Part shown: positions 18,253-26,419 of the stretch, piece after piece
How the letters are laid out: every line of letters begins with the position of its first letter
Numbering within the stretch: the stretch's first letter is position 1
NCBI GenBank assembly: GCA_964570285.1
Contig: CAZMXP010000017.1
Location: forward strand, 1-64,000
Direction of reading: 5' to 3'
DNA length: 64,000 bases
Origin: CAZMXP01 sp964570285
Lineage (GTDB): Bacteria; Planctomycetota; PLA2
Translations under genes and position numbers: made by a program
The notes under the pieces: generated by a model
The model's input: the letters and a program-made list of their open reading frames with translations, nothing else
Told to the model about the DNA's origin: nothing
Databases searched by the model: none

Positions 18253-18497
18253 CCCCCCTCCGCGGCGAGGAAGATCTCGATCTCGTCGCGCGCCCCCGCC
18301 GCGTCGCCGAGCGCCGCGCGCCCGCCGTTGCGGAAGAGCAGCAGGTGCGGCAGCAGCGCGCCGCGCGCGTCGAGCACGCGCGCGCGGAGCCGAGGATGCA
18401 GCCGGAAGAGCGCCTCGAGGGCCTCCGCGACAGTGGAGGCCTCGACGTCGGCGGACCTCCCGTAGGCGCTCAATTGCCCGGGAACGAGGACGCGCAC
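18249..18497 (-). CDS. MoaD/ThiS-family sulfur carrier protein
   Basis: 82 residues, the size of MoaD. It starts VRVLVPGQLSAYG and ends DEIEIFLAAEGG with a terminal Gly-Gly just before the stop, the hallmark of beta-grasp carriers that receive sulfur as a C-terminal thiocarboxylate. By position beside an AOR-family gene it may supply sulfur for molybdopterin or tungstopterin; that link is inference. GTG at 18497 is the likely start; AGGAG sits almost against it. The divergent CYTH start is only 18 nt away. Confidence 0.75.
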   Translation of the reverse strand: MRVLVPGQLSAYGRSADVEASTVAEALEALFRLHPRLRARVLDARGALLPHLLLFRNGGRAALGDAAGARDEIEIFLAAEGG

Positions 18498-18502
18498 TCT
18501 CC

Positions 18503-18515
18503 TATACTGTCCGGC
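18503..18515 (+). promoter_or_regulatory. Leaderless -10 box of the CYTH gene
   Basis: TATACT (18503-18508) ends 7 nt before the ATG at 18516; no ribosome site. Confidence 0.5.
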
Positions 18516-18980
18516 ATGGGCCGCGAAGTCGAACGCAAGTTCCTCGTCGAGGGATCGGGATGGGGTCCGGGGAAGGACGGCGTCCTGCAGCGGCAGGGCT
18601 ATCTCGCGGTGACCGAGCGCGGCACGGTGCGCGTGCGCATCGAGGGCGGGCGGGCGACGATGACCGTCAAGGGGCCGCAGGCGGGCATCACGCGCGCGGA
18701 GTACGAATACAAGATCCCGCTCGCCGACGCGGAGGAGATGCTCGCGACGCTCTGCACGGTCGTGCTCGAGAAGACGCGCCATGCGCGGCGCCACGGCTCC
18801 CACCTCTGGGAGATCGACGTCTTCCACGGCGAGAACGAGGGGCTCGTCACCGCCGAGGTCGAACTCGAGCGCGAGGACGAGCTCTTCGACCTCCCGCGCT
18901 GGGCGGGCCGCGACGTGAGCCACGACCCCCGCTACCGCGCGGCCTACCTCGCGAGCCACCCCTTCCGCACCTGGAAGTAG
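18516..18980 (+). CDS. CYTH-domain triphosphatase-like protein
   Basis: 154 residues. EVERKFLV (4-11) carries the ExExK signature of the triphosphate tunnel fold, followed by alternating strands of acidic and basic residues (TVRVRIEGG, MTVKGP, YEYKIPL, WEIDVFHGEN, VTAEVELERED). Short single-domain bacterial CYTH proteins usually hydrolyse inorganic triphosphate or thiamine triphosphate rather than act as adenylate cyclase. A cytosolic enzyme is expected. Confidence 0.85.
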   Translation: MGREVERKFLVEGSGWGPGKDGVLQRQGYLAVTERGTVRVRIEGGRATMTVKGPQAGITRAEYEYKIPLADAEEMLATLCTVVLEKTRHARRHGSHLWEIDVFHGENEGLVTAEVELEREDELFDLPRWAGRDVSHDPRYRAAYLASHPFRTWK

Positions 18981-18992
18981 CGCAAGCCTGAG

Positions 18993-19369
18993 CGAGCAGC
19001 ACAGAGGCACAGGGACACAGAGATTTGGATTTGGGGGCTCGGGATCGGTCGACTGTACCGGGGGGAAAGGCACGCCGGCAGCCGGCCTCCATTCCCGTTC
19101 TTCTCTGTACTACAAACGCCTGGATTCTTCGCCGCTTGCGCGAATCCATGCCCCGGGGATCTCCACGCCACGAAAGAGAACCACGAAGTCACCAAGACAC
19201 GAAGGAGCCCCCGCGGACCCGGACGCGAGCGGCGCCGCGGTCCGGTCGCTCACGTTCTTCGTGCCTTCGCGTCTTCGTGGTGATTGCTCAACATGACGCG
19301 TGCGGCGGCTTGCGGTCGTTTGGTTGCGGCGTGGAGCCGCGCTGCGTCCCTGTGTCTCTGTGCTCATCC
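18993..19369. repeat. Nested inverted-repeat element without genes
   Basis: A noncoding stretch of about 380 bp. Outer arms: a CACAGAGGCACAGGGACACAG block (about 18998-19018) and its near-complement CCCTGTGTCTCTGTGCTC (about 19349-19368). Inner arms: ACCACGAAGTCACCAAGACACGAAGG (about 19181-19206) and CCTTCGCGTCTTCGTGGT (about 19264-19281). A third hairpin GGATTC...GAATCC lies at 19121-19146. The words ACAGAG and CACGAAG repeat within arms. It looks like a dispersed, possibly mobile or folding element; I see no gene in it. Confidence 0.6.
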
Positions 19370-19390
19370 TCGCCGCGTCCGCGCCCGTGG

Positions 19391-19873
19391 TCAGTCGATC
19401 TTGGGGTCGTCGAGGTCGACCTCGTCGGGCAGGCCGAAGTCCTTCGGCGTGAAGCGCATGCCGCGCAGCGACGGGGGGCGGCGCGCCGGCCTCGCCTTCG
19501 GCGCGGGGGCGGGCTTTCGCCCCTTGCCGAAGAACTCCTTGACGCCCTTCACCGCGGCGCCGAGGGCGCGGGCGCGGCTCGCGATGCCGCGGTCGTTGGT
19601 GACGACGACCACCGACGCGGGCCTCGAGGCGTCGCGCACGGCGTCGATGATGTACTCGTCGGCCTCGCGGGAGCGGCAGAAGACGACGCGGACGCCCTGC
19701 TCGCTCGGGCTCTCGAGGCCGCCCGGCGGCGCGGCGCGCGCGTCGAAGTAGACCACCGCGCCGGGCACGAACTCCCCGACGCGGACCAGCAGCGCCCGCC
19801 GCTTGCCCTCGTGGTCTCTTCCGCGCACGCGCAGCGCGTACATCGCGTTGTGGCCGTCGATGAGGACTTTCAT
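19391..19873 (-). CDS. NYN-domain (YacP/Rae1-like) RNase
   Basis: 160 residues. KVLIDGHNAMYALR near the N-terminus holds the first acidic metal ligand; VVYFDAR, ADEYIIDAV and VVVVTNDRGIASRARALGA supply the others, as in PIN-like NYN nucleases of the YacP family. These cut RNA, in Bacillus on the ribosome. A proline- and lysine-rich linker and a conserved-looking end (MRFTPKDFGLPDEVDLDDP) follow. ATG at 19873 is chosen because it directly precedes the conserved KVLIDGHN. The gene is divergent from the next one. Confidence 0.8.
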   Translation of the reverse strand: MKVLIDGHNAMYALRVRGRDHEGKRRALLVRVGEFVPGAVVYFDARAAPPGGLESPSEQGVRVVFCRSREADEYIIDAVRDASRPASVVVVTNDRGIASRARALGAAVKGVKEFFGKGRKPAPAPKARPARRPPSLRGMRFTPKDFGLPDEVDLDDPKID

Positions 19874-19883
19874 GGCGCCGTGG

Positions 19884-19896
19884 TAGTCTCGCACGC
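19884..19896 (+). promoter_or_regulatory. Leaderless -10 box of the FUN14-like gene
   Basis: TAGTCT (19884-19889) is followed by 7 nt and the ATG at 19897; no ribosome site. Confidence 0.4.
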
Positions 19897-20430
19897 ATGG
19901 CAGAGCAGAACGCGCGCAAATCCCTCGCGTGGCGGCGGCGCCTCGTCATCCTGCTGCTTCTCGTCGTCGCGGGCTCCATCGTCGCGCGCGTCGTCTCGGC
20001 GAAGGAGCGGTCCGCCGCCACCCCCTCCGCGACGTCGACCCCCCGGTCCGGCCTCGCGGGCGGCCTCGTCCCCGGGGATGCGCCCCACCCCGGGCAGCCC
20101 CCGGAGACCGAGCCCCGGGAGCCCAATCAGGACATCCTGCCCTACCTCACCGAGGGGGGGATCGCGATGCTGATCGGCATCGCGCTCGGCATGGCGACGC
20201 GCACCGCGGCCAAGATCCTCGTGCTGCTCTTCGCCGTCTTCTTCCTCGGCGTGCAGTTCCTCGCGGCCAAGGGCATCGTCGACATCGACTGGTCGGCGTT
20301 CACGACGTGGCTGCGGCAGTTCGTGCTCAACATCAGCGGCGACAAGGGTCTTGGCGCGATCGTCCAGCACAAGCTCCCCTCCGCCGGCTCGCTGGTCATC
20401 GGCTACTACCTCGGCCTCAAGAAAGGGTAG
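19897..20430 (+). CDS. FUN14-like membrane protein
   Basis: 177 residues: one N-terminal membrane segment (RRLVILLLLVVAGSIVARVV), a proline-rich linker (about 45-75), then two further hydrophobic stretches (GGIAMLIGIALGMA, ILVLLFAVFFLGVQFLAAKG), a short amphipathic helix and a final SLVIGYYLGLKKG. The second half resembles the FUN14 family, whose role in bacteria is not known. The family call is moderate. Confidence 0.5.
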   Translation: MAEQNARKSLAWRRRLVILLLLVVAGSIVARVVSAKERSAATPSATSTPRSGLAGGLVPGDAPHPGQPPETEPREPNQDILPYLTEGGIAMLIGIALGMATRTAAKILVLLFAVFFLGVQFLAAKGIVDIDWSAFTTWLRQFVLNISGDKGLGAIVQHKLPSAGSLVIGYYLGLKKG

Positions 20431-20454
20431 CCGCGCCCCCGAAAGGGGGGGTGG

Positions 20455-21132
20455 ATGGAACTCGCGCGAAGCGTGCTCTTCGCCCTCGGCCCGGCGCTCG
20501 TCTGGCTCTGGCTCTGGTACAGGCGCGACCGGTGGGAGCCCGAGCCGAAGCGGCTCGTGCTGCTCGCGTTCGTTCTCGGCGCCTTCATGGCGGCCCCGGC
20601 CTACTGGCTCGAGGGCGCGCTCGTGCTGCCCCCGGGCCCCCTCTTCGAATTCTTCGTCCGCGTCGCGCTCGTCGAGGAGGTCTGCAAGCTCCTCCCCGTG
20701 CTCTGGTTCGTGCTGCGAGTCAAGGAGTTCGACGAGCCCATGGATGGCATCCTCTATGCCGCCGCCGCCGCGCTCGGCTTCGCGACGGTCGAGAACGCGC
20801 TCTACGGATTCCAGCTCGGCAACGGCCTCGTGCTGCCGCGCGCGTTCACCTCGACGCTCGCGCATCTCGGCTTCAGCGGGCTCGTCGGCTACCACCTCGG
20901 CCTCGCGCGCTTCGGCGGCGGCGCGCGGGCGTGGCTCGTGCTGCGCGCGCTCCTCGCGGTGGTCGTCATGCACGGCTTCTACGACCTGCTGCTCGCCCGC
21001 GGCGCCACCGAGGCGATCTCGCGCGGCGCGATCCTGCTCACGGTGCCGATGCTGCTGCTGATGCTCTGGTGGGCCGCGAACTGCGCCGACCGCCTCTCGC
21101 CATACCGCGACGATTCCCGCCCCGCGCGGTAG
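20455..21132 (+). CDS. PrsW-family intramembrane metalloprotease
   Basis: 225 residues with about seven membrane segments. The family motifs are present: VEEVCKLLPV (the EExxK motif), GFATVENALYG (ExxN region), a histidine in TLAHLGFSGLVGYHLG, and VVMHGFYD. PrsW-type proteases cleave membrane proteins such as anti-sigma factors; the target here is unknown. It begins 24 nt after the FUN14-like gene and ends 11 nt before the thiolase start. Confidence 0.85.
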   Translation: MELARSVLFALGPALVWLWLWYRRDRWEPEPKRLVLLAFVLGAFMAAPAYWLEGALVLPPGPLFEFFVRVALVEEVCKLLPVLWFVLRVKEFDEPMDGILYAAAAALGFATVENALYGFQLGNGLVLPRAFTSTLAHLGFSGLVGYHLGLARFGGGARAWLVLRALLAVVVMHGFYDLLLARGATEAISRGAILLTVPMLLLMLWWAANCADRLSPYRDDSRPAR

Positions 21133-21143
21133 AATCGCGCGCC
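21130..21143 (+). promoter_or_regulatory. Leaderless -10 box of the thiolase gene
   Basis: TAGAAT (21130-21135), overlapping the TAG stop of the PrsW gene, lies 8 nt before the thiolase ATG. Confidence 0.45.
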
Positions 21144-22334
21144 ATGCGCTTCGAGAACGCCTACCTCCCCGCCGGCGGGTACTGGACCTCCCCCTTCTGC
21201 AAGTGGCAAGGCAGCTTCGCCGGCTTGCATCCGGTGCACTTCGCCGCGGACGTGACGAGCAAGGCGCTCGCCGCGCGCGGCATCGCGGCGTCGGAGTGCG
21301 ACACCGTCGTCTTCGGCTGGACGATCCCCGCACGGCGCATCTTCTACGGCGCGCCCTGGCTCGCCGGATTGGTGGGGGCCGCGGGGGCCACCGGCGCGAT
21401 GGTGAGCCAGGCGTGCGCGACGTCGGCGGCGGCGCTCGCCCACGCGGCGGCGCAACTCGACGCGAAGGGGAGCACCGCGACGCTCGTCGTCACCGCCGAC
21501 AAGTGCAGCAACGGCGCCCACATCTACTATCCCGACCCGAGCGGCCCCGGCGGCAAGGGCGAGGGCGAGGACTGGGTCTGGGACAACTTCAGCTTCGACC
21601 CGTGGGCGAAGGGGTCGATGATCCAGACGGCGGAGAACGTCGCGAAGGAGGCGGGGATCAGGCGCGAGGAGATGGACGCGCTGACGCTCCACCGCAACGC
21701 GCAGTACCGAAAGGGCGTCGAGAGCGGCTTCCTGAAGCGCGTGATGGTCGCGCCCTACGAGATCAACCCGAGCGGCAAGAAGGTCGTCGCGACGGTTCAG
21801 GGGGACGAGGGCGTCTTTCCCACCACCGCCGACGGTCTCGCGAAGCTGCGGCCCGTGTTGCCCGACGGCACGATCACCTTCGGCACGCAGACCTACCCGG
21901 CGGACGGGAACGCGGGCATGGTCGTCACGACGAAGGAGCGCGCGAAGGCGTGGGGCAAGGGCGAGGCGCCCGTGAAGGTCTGCTCCTACGGCGTCGCGCG
22001 CGTCGAGAAGGGGTTCATGGCGAAGGCGGTCGTGCCCGCCGCGCAGCGCGCCCTCGACAGCGCCGGCATCGGCATCAAGGATTGCAAGGTCATCAAGACC
22101 CACAACCCCTTCGCCGTCAATGACATCTACTTCGCCCGCAAGCTCGGCATCGACGCCGAGGGCTTCAACAACAACGGCAGTTCGCTGGTCTTCGGCCACC
22201 CGCAGGGCCCCACCGGCGCCCGCCTCATCGCCGAGGGCGTGGAGGAGGCGCGCCTGCTCGGCGGCGGCCACGTCCTCTTCGCCGGCTGCGCCGCCGGCGA
22301 CACCGCCGCGGCGGTCGTGCTGAAGGTGGGGTAG
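21144..22334 (+). CDS. Thiolase-family acyl-CoA acetyltransferase
   Basis: 396 residues. Thiolase hallmarks: the acyl-accepting C91 in SQACATS, NPFAVND in place of the usual NEAFA, GHPQGPTGAR with the catalytic histidine, and a final CAAGDTAAAVVLKVG. The catalytic set is that of acetyl-CoA C-acetyltransferases, acting in fatty-acid oxidation or acetoacetyl-CoA formation. The altered NPF and HPQG motifs set it apart from classical AtoB/FadA, so the substrate could differ. Confidence 0.8.
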   Translation: MRFENAYLPAGGYWTSPFCKWQGSFAGLHPVHFAADVTSKALAARGIAASECDTVVFGWTIPARRIFYGAPWLAGLVGAAGATGAMVSQACATSAAALAHAAAQLDAKGSTATLVVTADKCSNGAHIYYPDPSGPGGKGEGEDWVWDNFSFDPWAKGSMIQTAENVAKEAGIRREEMDALTLHRNAQYRKGVESGFLKRVMVAPYEINPSGKKVVATVQGDEGVFPTTADGLAKLRPVLPDGTITFGTQTYPADGNAGMVVTTKERAKAWGKGEAPVKVCSYGVARVEKGFMAKAVVPAAQRALDSAGIGIKDCKVIKTHNPFAVNDIYFARKLGIDAEGFNNNGSSLVFGHPQGPTGARLIAEGVEEARLLGGGHVLFAGCAAGDTAAAVVLKVG

Positions 22335-22346
22335 AACCCCGGGCGC

Positions 22347-22538
22347 TTGACGCGGCGCAACCGTATCTCGCTCGCGATCACGCTGCTCGGCATCGCGTGG
22401 ACGGCCGGCGCGCTCTTCGTGCTCGCGAAGGCGGATTGGCCCGAATGGACCTTCGACGGGTCCGCCTTGGTGAGATGGATCCTCGTCCCGCTGATCCTGC
22501 TCGGCACCCTCGAGCGCTTCCTGAACCGCGGCGGGTAA
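22347..22538 (+). CDS. Small two-helix membrane protein, unknown
   Basis: 63 residues beginning with TTG: a basic start, two hydrophobic segments (ISLAITLLGIAWTAGALFVLA and LVRWILVPLILLGTLERFL). Nothing else is recognisable. It follows the thiolase by 12 nt and could be its operon partner. The non-ATG start and short length make it uncertain. Confidence 0.4.
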   Translation: MTRRNRISLAITLLGIAWTAGALFVLAKADWPEWTFDGSALVRWILVPLILLGTLERFLNRGG

Positions 22539-22580
22539 CCATGCCGCGGGTCCAGGCGTTCCATCGCCGGAACCGTCCCT

Positions 22581-22626
22581 CCCCATCGCCCCTCCCGATC
22601 TAGCGGGTGAATGGGGTCAGACCCTA
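22581..22626. repeat. Dispersed palindromic repeat, copy A (GGGGTCAGACCC type)
   Basis: CCCATCGCC, CCGATCTAGCGGG and GGGGTCAGACCC occur in the same order as in the copy at 44485-44534. The TAG stop of the TRAP transporter gene (22624-22626) is inside its right end. The gap 22539-22580 holds nothing else. Confidence 0.65.
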
Positions 22627-24444
22627 ATTGAGCAGCACCAGGGAAAGCCAGGGGACATAGGTAATCAGGAAGACCACGACGATCAGCACAAGCAGGTATG
22701 GCACGACCGCCCTGAACACCCCCACCACCGGCTGCTTGAAGCGGTAGGCCGCGAGGAAGAGGTTCATGCCGACCGGCGGCGTCAGGTATCCGAGTTCGAG
22801 ATTGGCGAGGAAGATGATGCCGAGGTGGACGGGGTGGATGCCGTACCGCTCGGCGATCGGCGCGATGAGCGGCACGACGACGACGATCGCGGAGAAGATG
22901 TCCATGAGCCCTCCGACGACGAGCAGGAAGGCGTTCAAGAGCAGCAGGAAGACGAGGCGGCTCGACACGTGGCTCTCGACCCAGTCGGCGGCCTGCATCG
23001 GGATCTCGGCGTCGACCATCCAGTTCGCAAGGCCGACGGCGACGCCGAGGATGATGAACACCCCTCCGATCAGCAGCACGCACTTGAGGAGGACCCGGGG
23101 GAGGTCGCGGAGGGGGTGCAGCGTCCTGTGGATCACGCCCTCGACGAGGAGCGCATAGACGCCGGTGATCGCGGAGGCCTCGATCAGCGTCGCGAAGCCG
23201 CCGAAGATGCCGACGAGGATCACCAGGGGCAGCAGCACGTCCCACTTCGCGGCCCAGAGCGCGCGGAGCGCCTCGCCCGCCGCGAAGGGCGTGCGCGGCG
23301 CCCTGGCGCGGAAGGCCTCGCGCACGCCGAGGAGGCAGACCGCGGCAACGAGCAGGAAGCCGGGCAGGATGCCGCCGAGGAAGAGGTCGGGGATCGCGAC
23401 GTGGGCGATGACCGCGTAGAGGATCACCGCGAGGCTCGGCGGGAAGAGCAGGCCGATCGAGCCGGTGGCGGTCAGGAGGCCCACGGAGAAGCGCTCGCGG
23501 TAGCCGCTCTGGACGAGCATCGGGAAGAGCAGGCCGCCGAGGGCGAGGATCGTCACGCCGGAGGCGCCGGTAAAGGTCGTGAAGAAGGCGCAGACGAAGG
23601 TCGCGACGATCGCAAGCCCGCCCGGCATCCAGCCGAAGAGCGCGCGGAAGAGGCGCAACAGCCGTTCGCTCGCGCCGCCTTCCGCGAGCACGAAGCCGGC
23701 GAAGGTGAAGAGCGGGATCGTCGGCAGAGACGGCGACGTGATCAGCCGGTAGGTCTCGATCGGCAGCGCCGTGACGGGCGTGTCGTCGCCGAAGAAGAGC
23801 AGCAGCGCGGCGCCGCCGAGCGCGACGAAGATCGGCGCGCCGAACGCGAGCGCGACGAGCAGGCCCCCGAGCCCCCCCCAGACGAAGGAAGGGTCGATCG
23901 GCGTCCAGTCGGGCGCGACGGGTTCGTGCGAGAAGAGGAACCCGAACGCCCATGCGAGCGGGATGCCGAGCGCGGCGAGGGCGCGCGCGCGCCAGCCGCC
24001 CGCGTGGCAGACGAGCCGTATCGCGATGACGATGAACGTCAGCGGGATGATCGCCTCCGCGATCCAGACCGGGATCCACCCGGCGACGAGCTTCGGCGAC
24101 TCGCGCTCGCCGCGGACGAACCGGGTCCCGGCCCACGCGAGGCCGCAGCAGACCGCGACGCTGGCCGCCGAGGCGAAGGCGGCGGTCGCGCGCTCGACGC
24201 GCGGGCCGAGGAACCTGAGCCCCGTCGTCAGGCGCAGGTGGCTGCCGTCGCGCGCGGCCAGCATCGCGCCGAGGAACCCGACCCAGAGGGTCAGATGCTG
24301 CACGTAGTCGCTGCTGCCGAGGATGCCCGTGCCGAAGAGCGCGCGGAGCGCCATCTCGACGACGGGCAGCAGGCACATCGCCAGCAGCGCGAGGCCGGCG
24401 ACGGACTCCTCCGCGGCGCGCGCGATCCTCCCGGGACGGCCCAC
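22624..24444 (-). CDS. dctQM: TRAP transporter fused small and large membrane subunits (DctQ-DctM)
   Basis: 606 residues. The first 165 or so form a DctQ-type four-helix small subunit (SSDYVQHLTLWVGFLGAMLAARDGSHLRL), and from about 185 the DctM large subunit with a dozen or more helices (FTGASGVTILALGGLLFPML, GLLFPPSLAVILYAV, LELGYLTPPVGMNLFLA). It is the ion-driven permease for a solute delivered by the periplasmic protein encoded just upstream. GTG start 4 nt after the dctP stop. The stop codon lies in a dispersed palindromic repeat. Confidence 0.9.
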   Translation of the reverse strand: MGRPGRIARAAEESVAGLALLAMCLLPVVEMALRALFGTGILGSSDYVQHLTLWVGFLGAMLAARDGSHLRLTTGLRFLGPRVERATAAFASAASVAVCCGLAWAGTRFVRGERESPKLVAGWIPVWIAEAIIPLTFIVIAIRLVCHAGGWRARALAALGIPLAWAFGFLFSHEPVAPDWTPIDPSFVWGGLGGLLVALAFGAPIFVALGGAALLLFFGDDTPVTALPIETYRLITSPSLPTIPLFTFAGFVLAEGGASERLLRLFRALFGWMPGGLAIVATFVCAFFTTFTGASGVTILALGGLLFPMLVQSGYRERFSVGLLTATGSIGLLFPPSLAVILYAVIAHVAIPDLFLGGILPGFLLVAAVCLLGVREAFRARAPRTPFAAGEALRALWAAKWDVLLPLVILVGIFGGFATLIEASAITGVYALLVEGVIHRTLHPLRDLPRVLLKCVLLIGGVFIILGVAVGLANWMVDAEIPMQAADWVESHVSSRLVFLLLLNAFLLVVGGLMDIFSAIVVVVPLIAPIAERYGIHPVHLGIIFLANLELGYLTPPVGMNLFLAAYRFKQPVVGVFRAVVPYLLVLIVVVFLITYVPWLSLVLLN

Positions 24445-24448
24445 GCGG

Positions 24449-25420
24449 CTAGCCCGGCTTCTGCGCCCGGTACTCGTCGCGGTGGCGCCTGACCTCCGCG
24501 AGCAGGTCCGGCGTGAACGCGTCGCCGCGCAACTGGGGGTAGTAGCTCTCGGCCTTCGCCTGCCAGACGGAGAGCGTCGCCGCGGGCACCGCGTGCACCT
24601 CGAGGCCGTGCTTCTTCATCTCCGCGATCGCCGCGTCCTCCTTCGTGCGCAGCGCCTTGAACCCCTCCTCGGCCTTCTTCGCCGCGGCAAGCATCGCCTC
24701 CTGCGGCAGCTTCTTCCACTCCCCCGCGTCGACGACGGTCGCGCCGATCAGCGGCGCCCAGCGCATGGCCGTCATGTGCTTCGTGAGGCCGAACCACTGG
24801 TTCGCGAGCGCCGCCACCGGCGTCGTCGCGAAGGTGTCGATGAGCCCCGACTGGAGCCCCGTGTGGATGTCGGTCGCCGCGAGCGCGACGGGCTTGCTGC
24901 CCCCCTCCTTCCACGCCGCCATCACCTTCGGCGCGCCGCCCCAGACGAGGACGTTACGCCCCTTGAGGTCGTCGGGGGAGACGATCGGCTCCTTCGCGAA
25001 GAAGTGGACCCAGCCCGCGTCCGCCCAGTTGAGCACCTTGAACCCCTTGCTCTCGAGCTTCTGCTCGAAGTAGGGGCGCATCTTCCCGAGCACGTAGTCG
25101 AGTTCGCCGTAGTCGGTGATGAGCCGCGGCAGCAGGAAGACCTCGAGCTCGGGCTCGATCTCCGACAGCCCGACGATCGTCAGGATCCCGACGTTCAGCA
25201 CGCCGGCGCGCATCTTCTGCACGATGGCCGGCTCGTCCCCGACCGCGCCGCCCGGGTAGACGGTCACGCGCATGCCCGCCGCCTCCCACGCCGCCGTCAT
25301 GTCGAGGATGACGTCGTGCCAGATCGTGTTCTTCGGCGCGAGGGTGCCGACCTTCAGCTTGCGCGGCGCGGCGCAGAGCAGCGTCGCGAGCAGCGCGAGC
25401 GCGAACAGGATCCGTCTCAT
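24449..25420 (-). CDS. dctP: TRAP transporter periplasmic substrate-binding protein (DctP family)
   Basis: 323 residues with signal peptide (RRILFALALLATLLCAAP). The body shows DctP features: LKVGTLAPKNTIWHD, GDEPAIVQKMRAGVLNVGI, DLKGRNVLVWGG with the conserved substrate-binding region, and a long C-terminal helix. Periplasmic receptor for a small, probably carboxylated, solute. The ATG overlaps the TGA of tatT as ATGA, so the two are coupled. The ligand is not determinable. Confidence 0.85.
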   Translation of the reverse strand: MRRILFALALLATLLCAAPRKLKVGTLAPKNTIWHDVILDMTAAWEAAGMRVTVYPGGAVGDEPAIVQKMRAGVLNVGILTIVGLSEIEPELEVFLLPRLITDYGELDYVLGKMRPYFEQKLESKGFKVLNWADAGWVHFFAKEPIVSPDDLKGRNVLVWGGAPKVMAAWKEGGSKPVALAATDIHTGLQSGLIDTFATTPVAALANQWFGLTKHMTAMRWAPLIGATVVDAGEWKKLPQEAMLAAAKKAEEGFKALRTKEDAAIAEMKKHGLEVHAVPAATLSVWQAKAESYYPQLRGDAFTPDLLAEVRRHRDEYRAQKPG

Positions 25421-26349
25421 GCGTCGTCCTCCGTGGGTAGGTCGGCCTCGAGGAAGAGGTCGCCGATGCGTTCGCGCAGGAGCAGCGCGCGGCGGTGCGC
25501 GATCAGGTTGCGCAGGCGCTGTGCGGGGAAGGCGTCGGGATCGACCGCGAGCGCGAGGTCGATCTGCCTCCGGAAGCCGTCGAGATCCTGCTCGTCGACC
25601 AGCACGCTCTCGGCGAGGGAGAGGTAGACCGACGCGCGCCGCCCCTTCGAGAGCGCGAGCGCGCGCTCGTAGTGGGCTCGGGCCCCCCCGATGCCCCCCC
25701 CCCCGCGGCCCCCCCCCATCCGCGCCGCCTCGAAGCTCACCATGAACTCGTGCGCGGCGCCCTCGCCGTATCCGTCGTCGAGTTCGAGCACGCGGCGCAT
25801 CAGCGCGCCGCCGACCGGGATCTCGGCGACGAGCGAGAAGTCGCTCTTGTCGGCCGACAGCGCGGCGCCGAACGACGCGCCGGCCCAGTAGAGGAAGTCG
25901 ATGTCGCGCGCGGTGGTCGCGCGCAGCGCCGCCTCCGCGTCCTGCGCGAGGCGCCCCGCGATGCCCGGGTGGCGCAGTTCGAGCCCGCGCAGCGCGTAGG
26001 CGCGCCCGCGCCGCGCGAGGTTCGCCGCGCGCAGGCGCAGTTCGCGCGCCCGCGCGATGTCGGTCGTCTCGAGCGCGAAGGAGCGCTCGATCAGGAAGCC
26101 GTGCGCATACTGCGTGAAGCCGCTCGCCGTCGCGAGCAGCAGCCCCTCGTGCCGCGGCGTCTCCGCGAGCAGGCTCTCGTAGAGCTTCAAGCCGAACGGC
26201 AGCGCCTCGCCGACGAGTTCGACGTCGTCGTCGCTCGTGAAGGTCGTGCCCGCCCCCGCGAGCGCGTCGCCGACGAAGTTCAGCGCGAACTTGCGCACCG
26301 AGCAGCCGGCGAGCAGTGCGGCGGCGAGGAGGACGCAGCACCGGGGCAT
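25417..26349 (-). CDS. TRAP-associated TatT-family lipoprotein
   Basis: 310 residues. Lipobox LLAGC near the N-terminus makes it a lipoprotein; the rest is a helical TPR-like solenoid (LGLELRHPGI, DIDFLYWAGASFGAALSADKSD, YGEGAAHEFMVSFEAAR) as in TatT (T-component) proteins that partner DctP in some TRAP systems. ATG at 26349 is chosen because the lipobox follows directly. An exceptional C11 and C9 run pair (plus strand 25694-25717) encodes the GGGRGGGGIGG loop. Confidence 0.7.
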   Translation of the reverse strand: MPRCCVLLAAALLAGCSVRKFALNFVGDALAGAGTTFTSDDDVELVGEALPFGLKLYESLLAETPRHEGLLLATASGFTQYAHGFLIERSFALETTDIARARELRLRAANLARRGRAYALRGLELRHPGIAGRLAQDAEAALRATTARDIDFLYWAGASFGAALSADKSDFSLVAEIPVGGALMRRVLELDDGYGEGAAHEFMVSFEAARMGGGRGGGGIGGARAHYERALALSKGRRASVYLSLAESVLVDEQDLDGFRRQIDLALAVDPDAFPAQRLRNLIAHRRALLLRERIGDLFLEADLPTEDDA

Positions 26350-26419
26350 GGCGCGGGCCACTATACACGGATCGGGGGGGGTCTCGGGGGCCGCCCCAAA
26401 TGCGATACTCCTGGGCCGC
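26350..26419. promoter_or_regulatory. Divergent promoter region, TRAP versus PTS operons
   Basis: A 70-bp gap. Toward the TRAP genes TATAGT is 10 nt from the ATG; toward the PTS genes the extended TGCGATACT is 10 nt from the ATG. Neither start has a convincing ribosome site. No operator was recognised. Confidence 0.35.

Noticed and set aside
18249..19073. A 274-residue protein ending in the MoaD-like part
   Set aside because: The extension is the antiframe of the CYTH gene; only the last 82 residues are MoaD-like.
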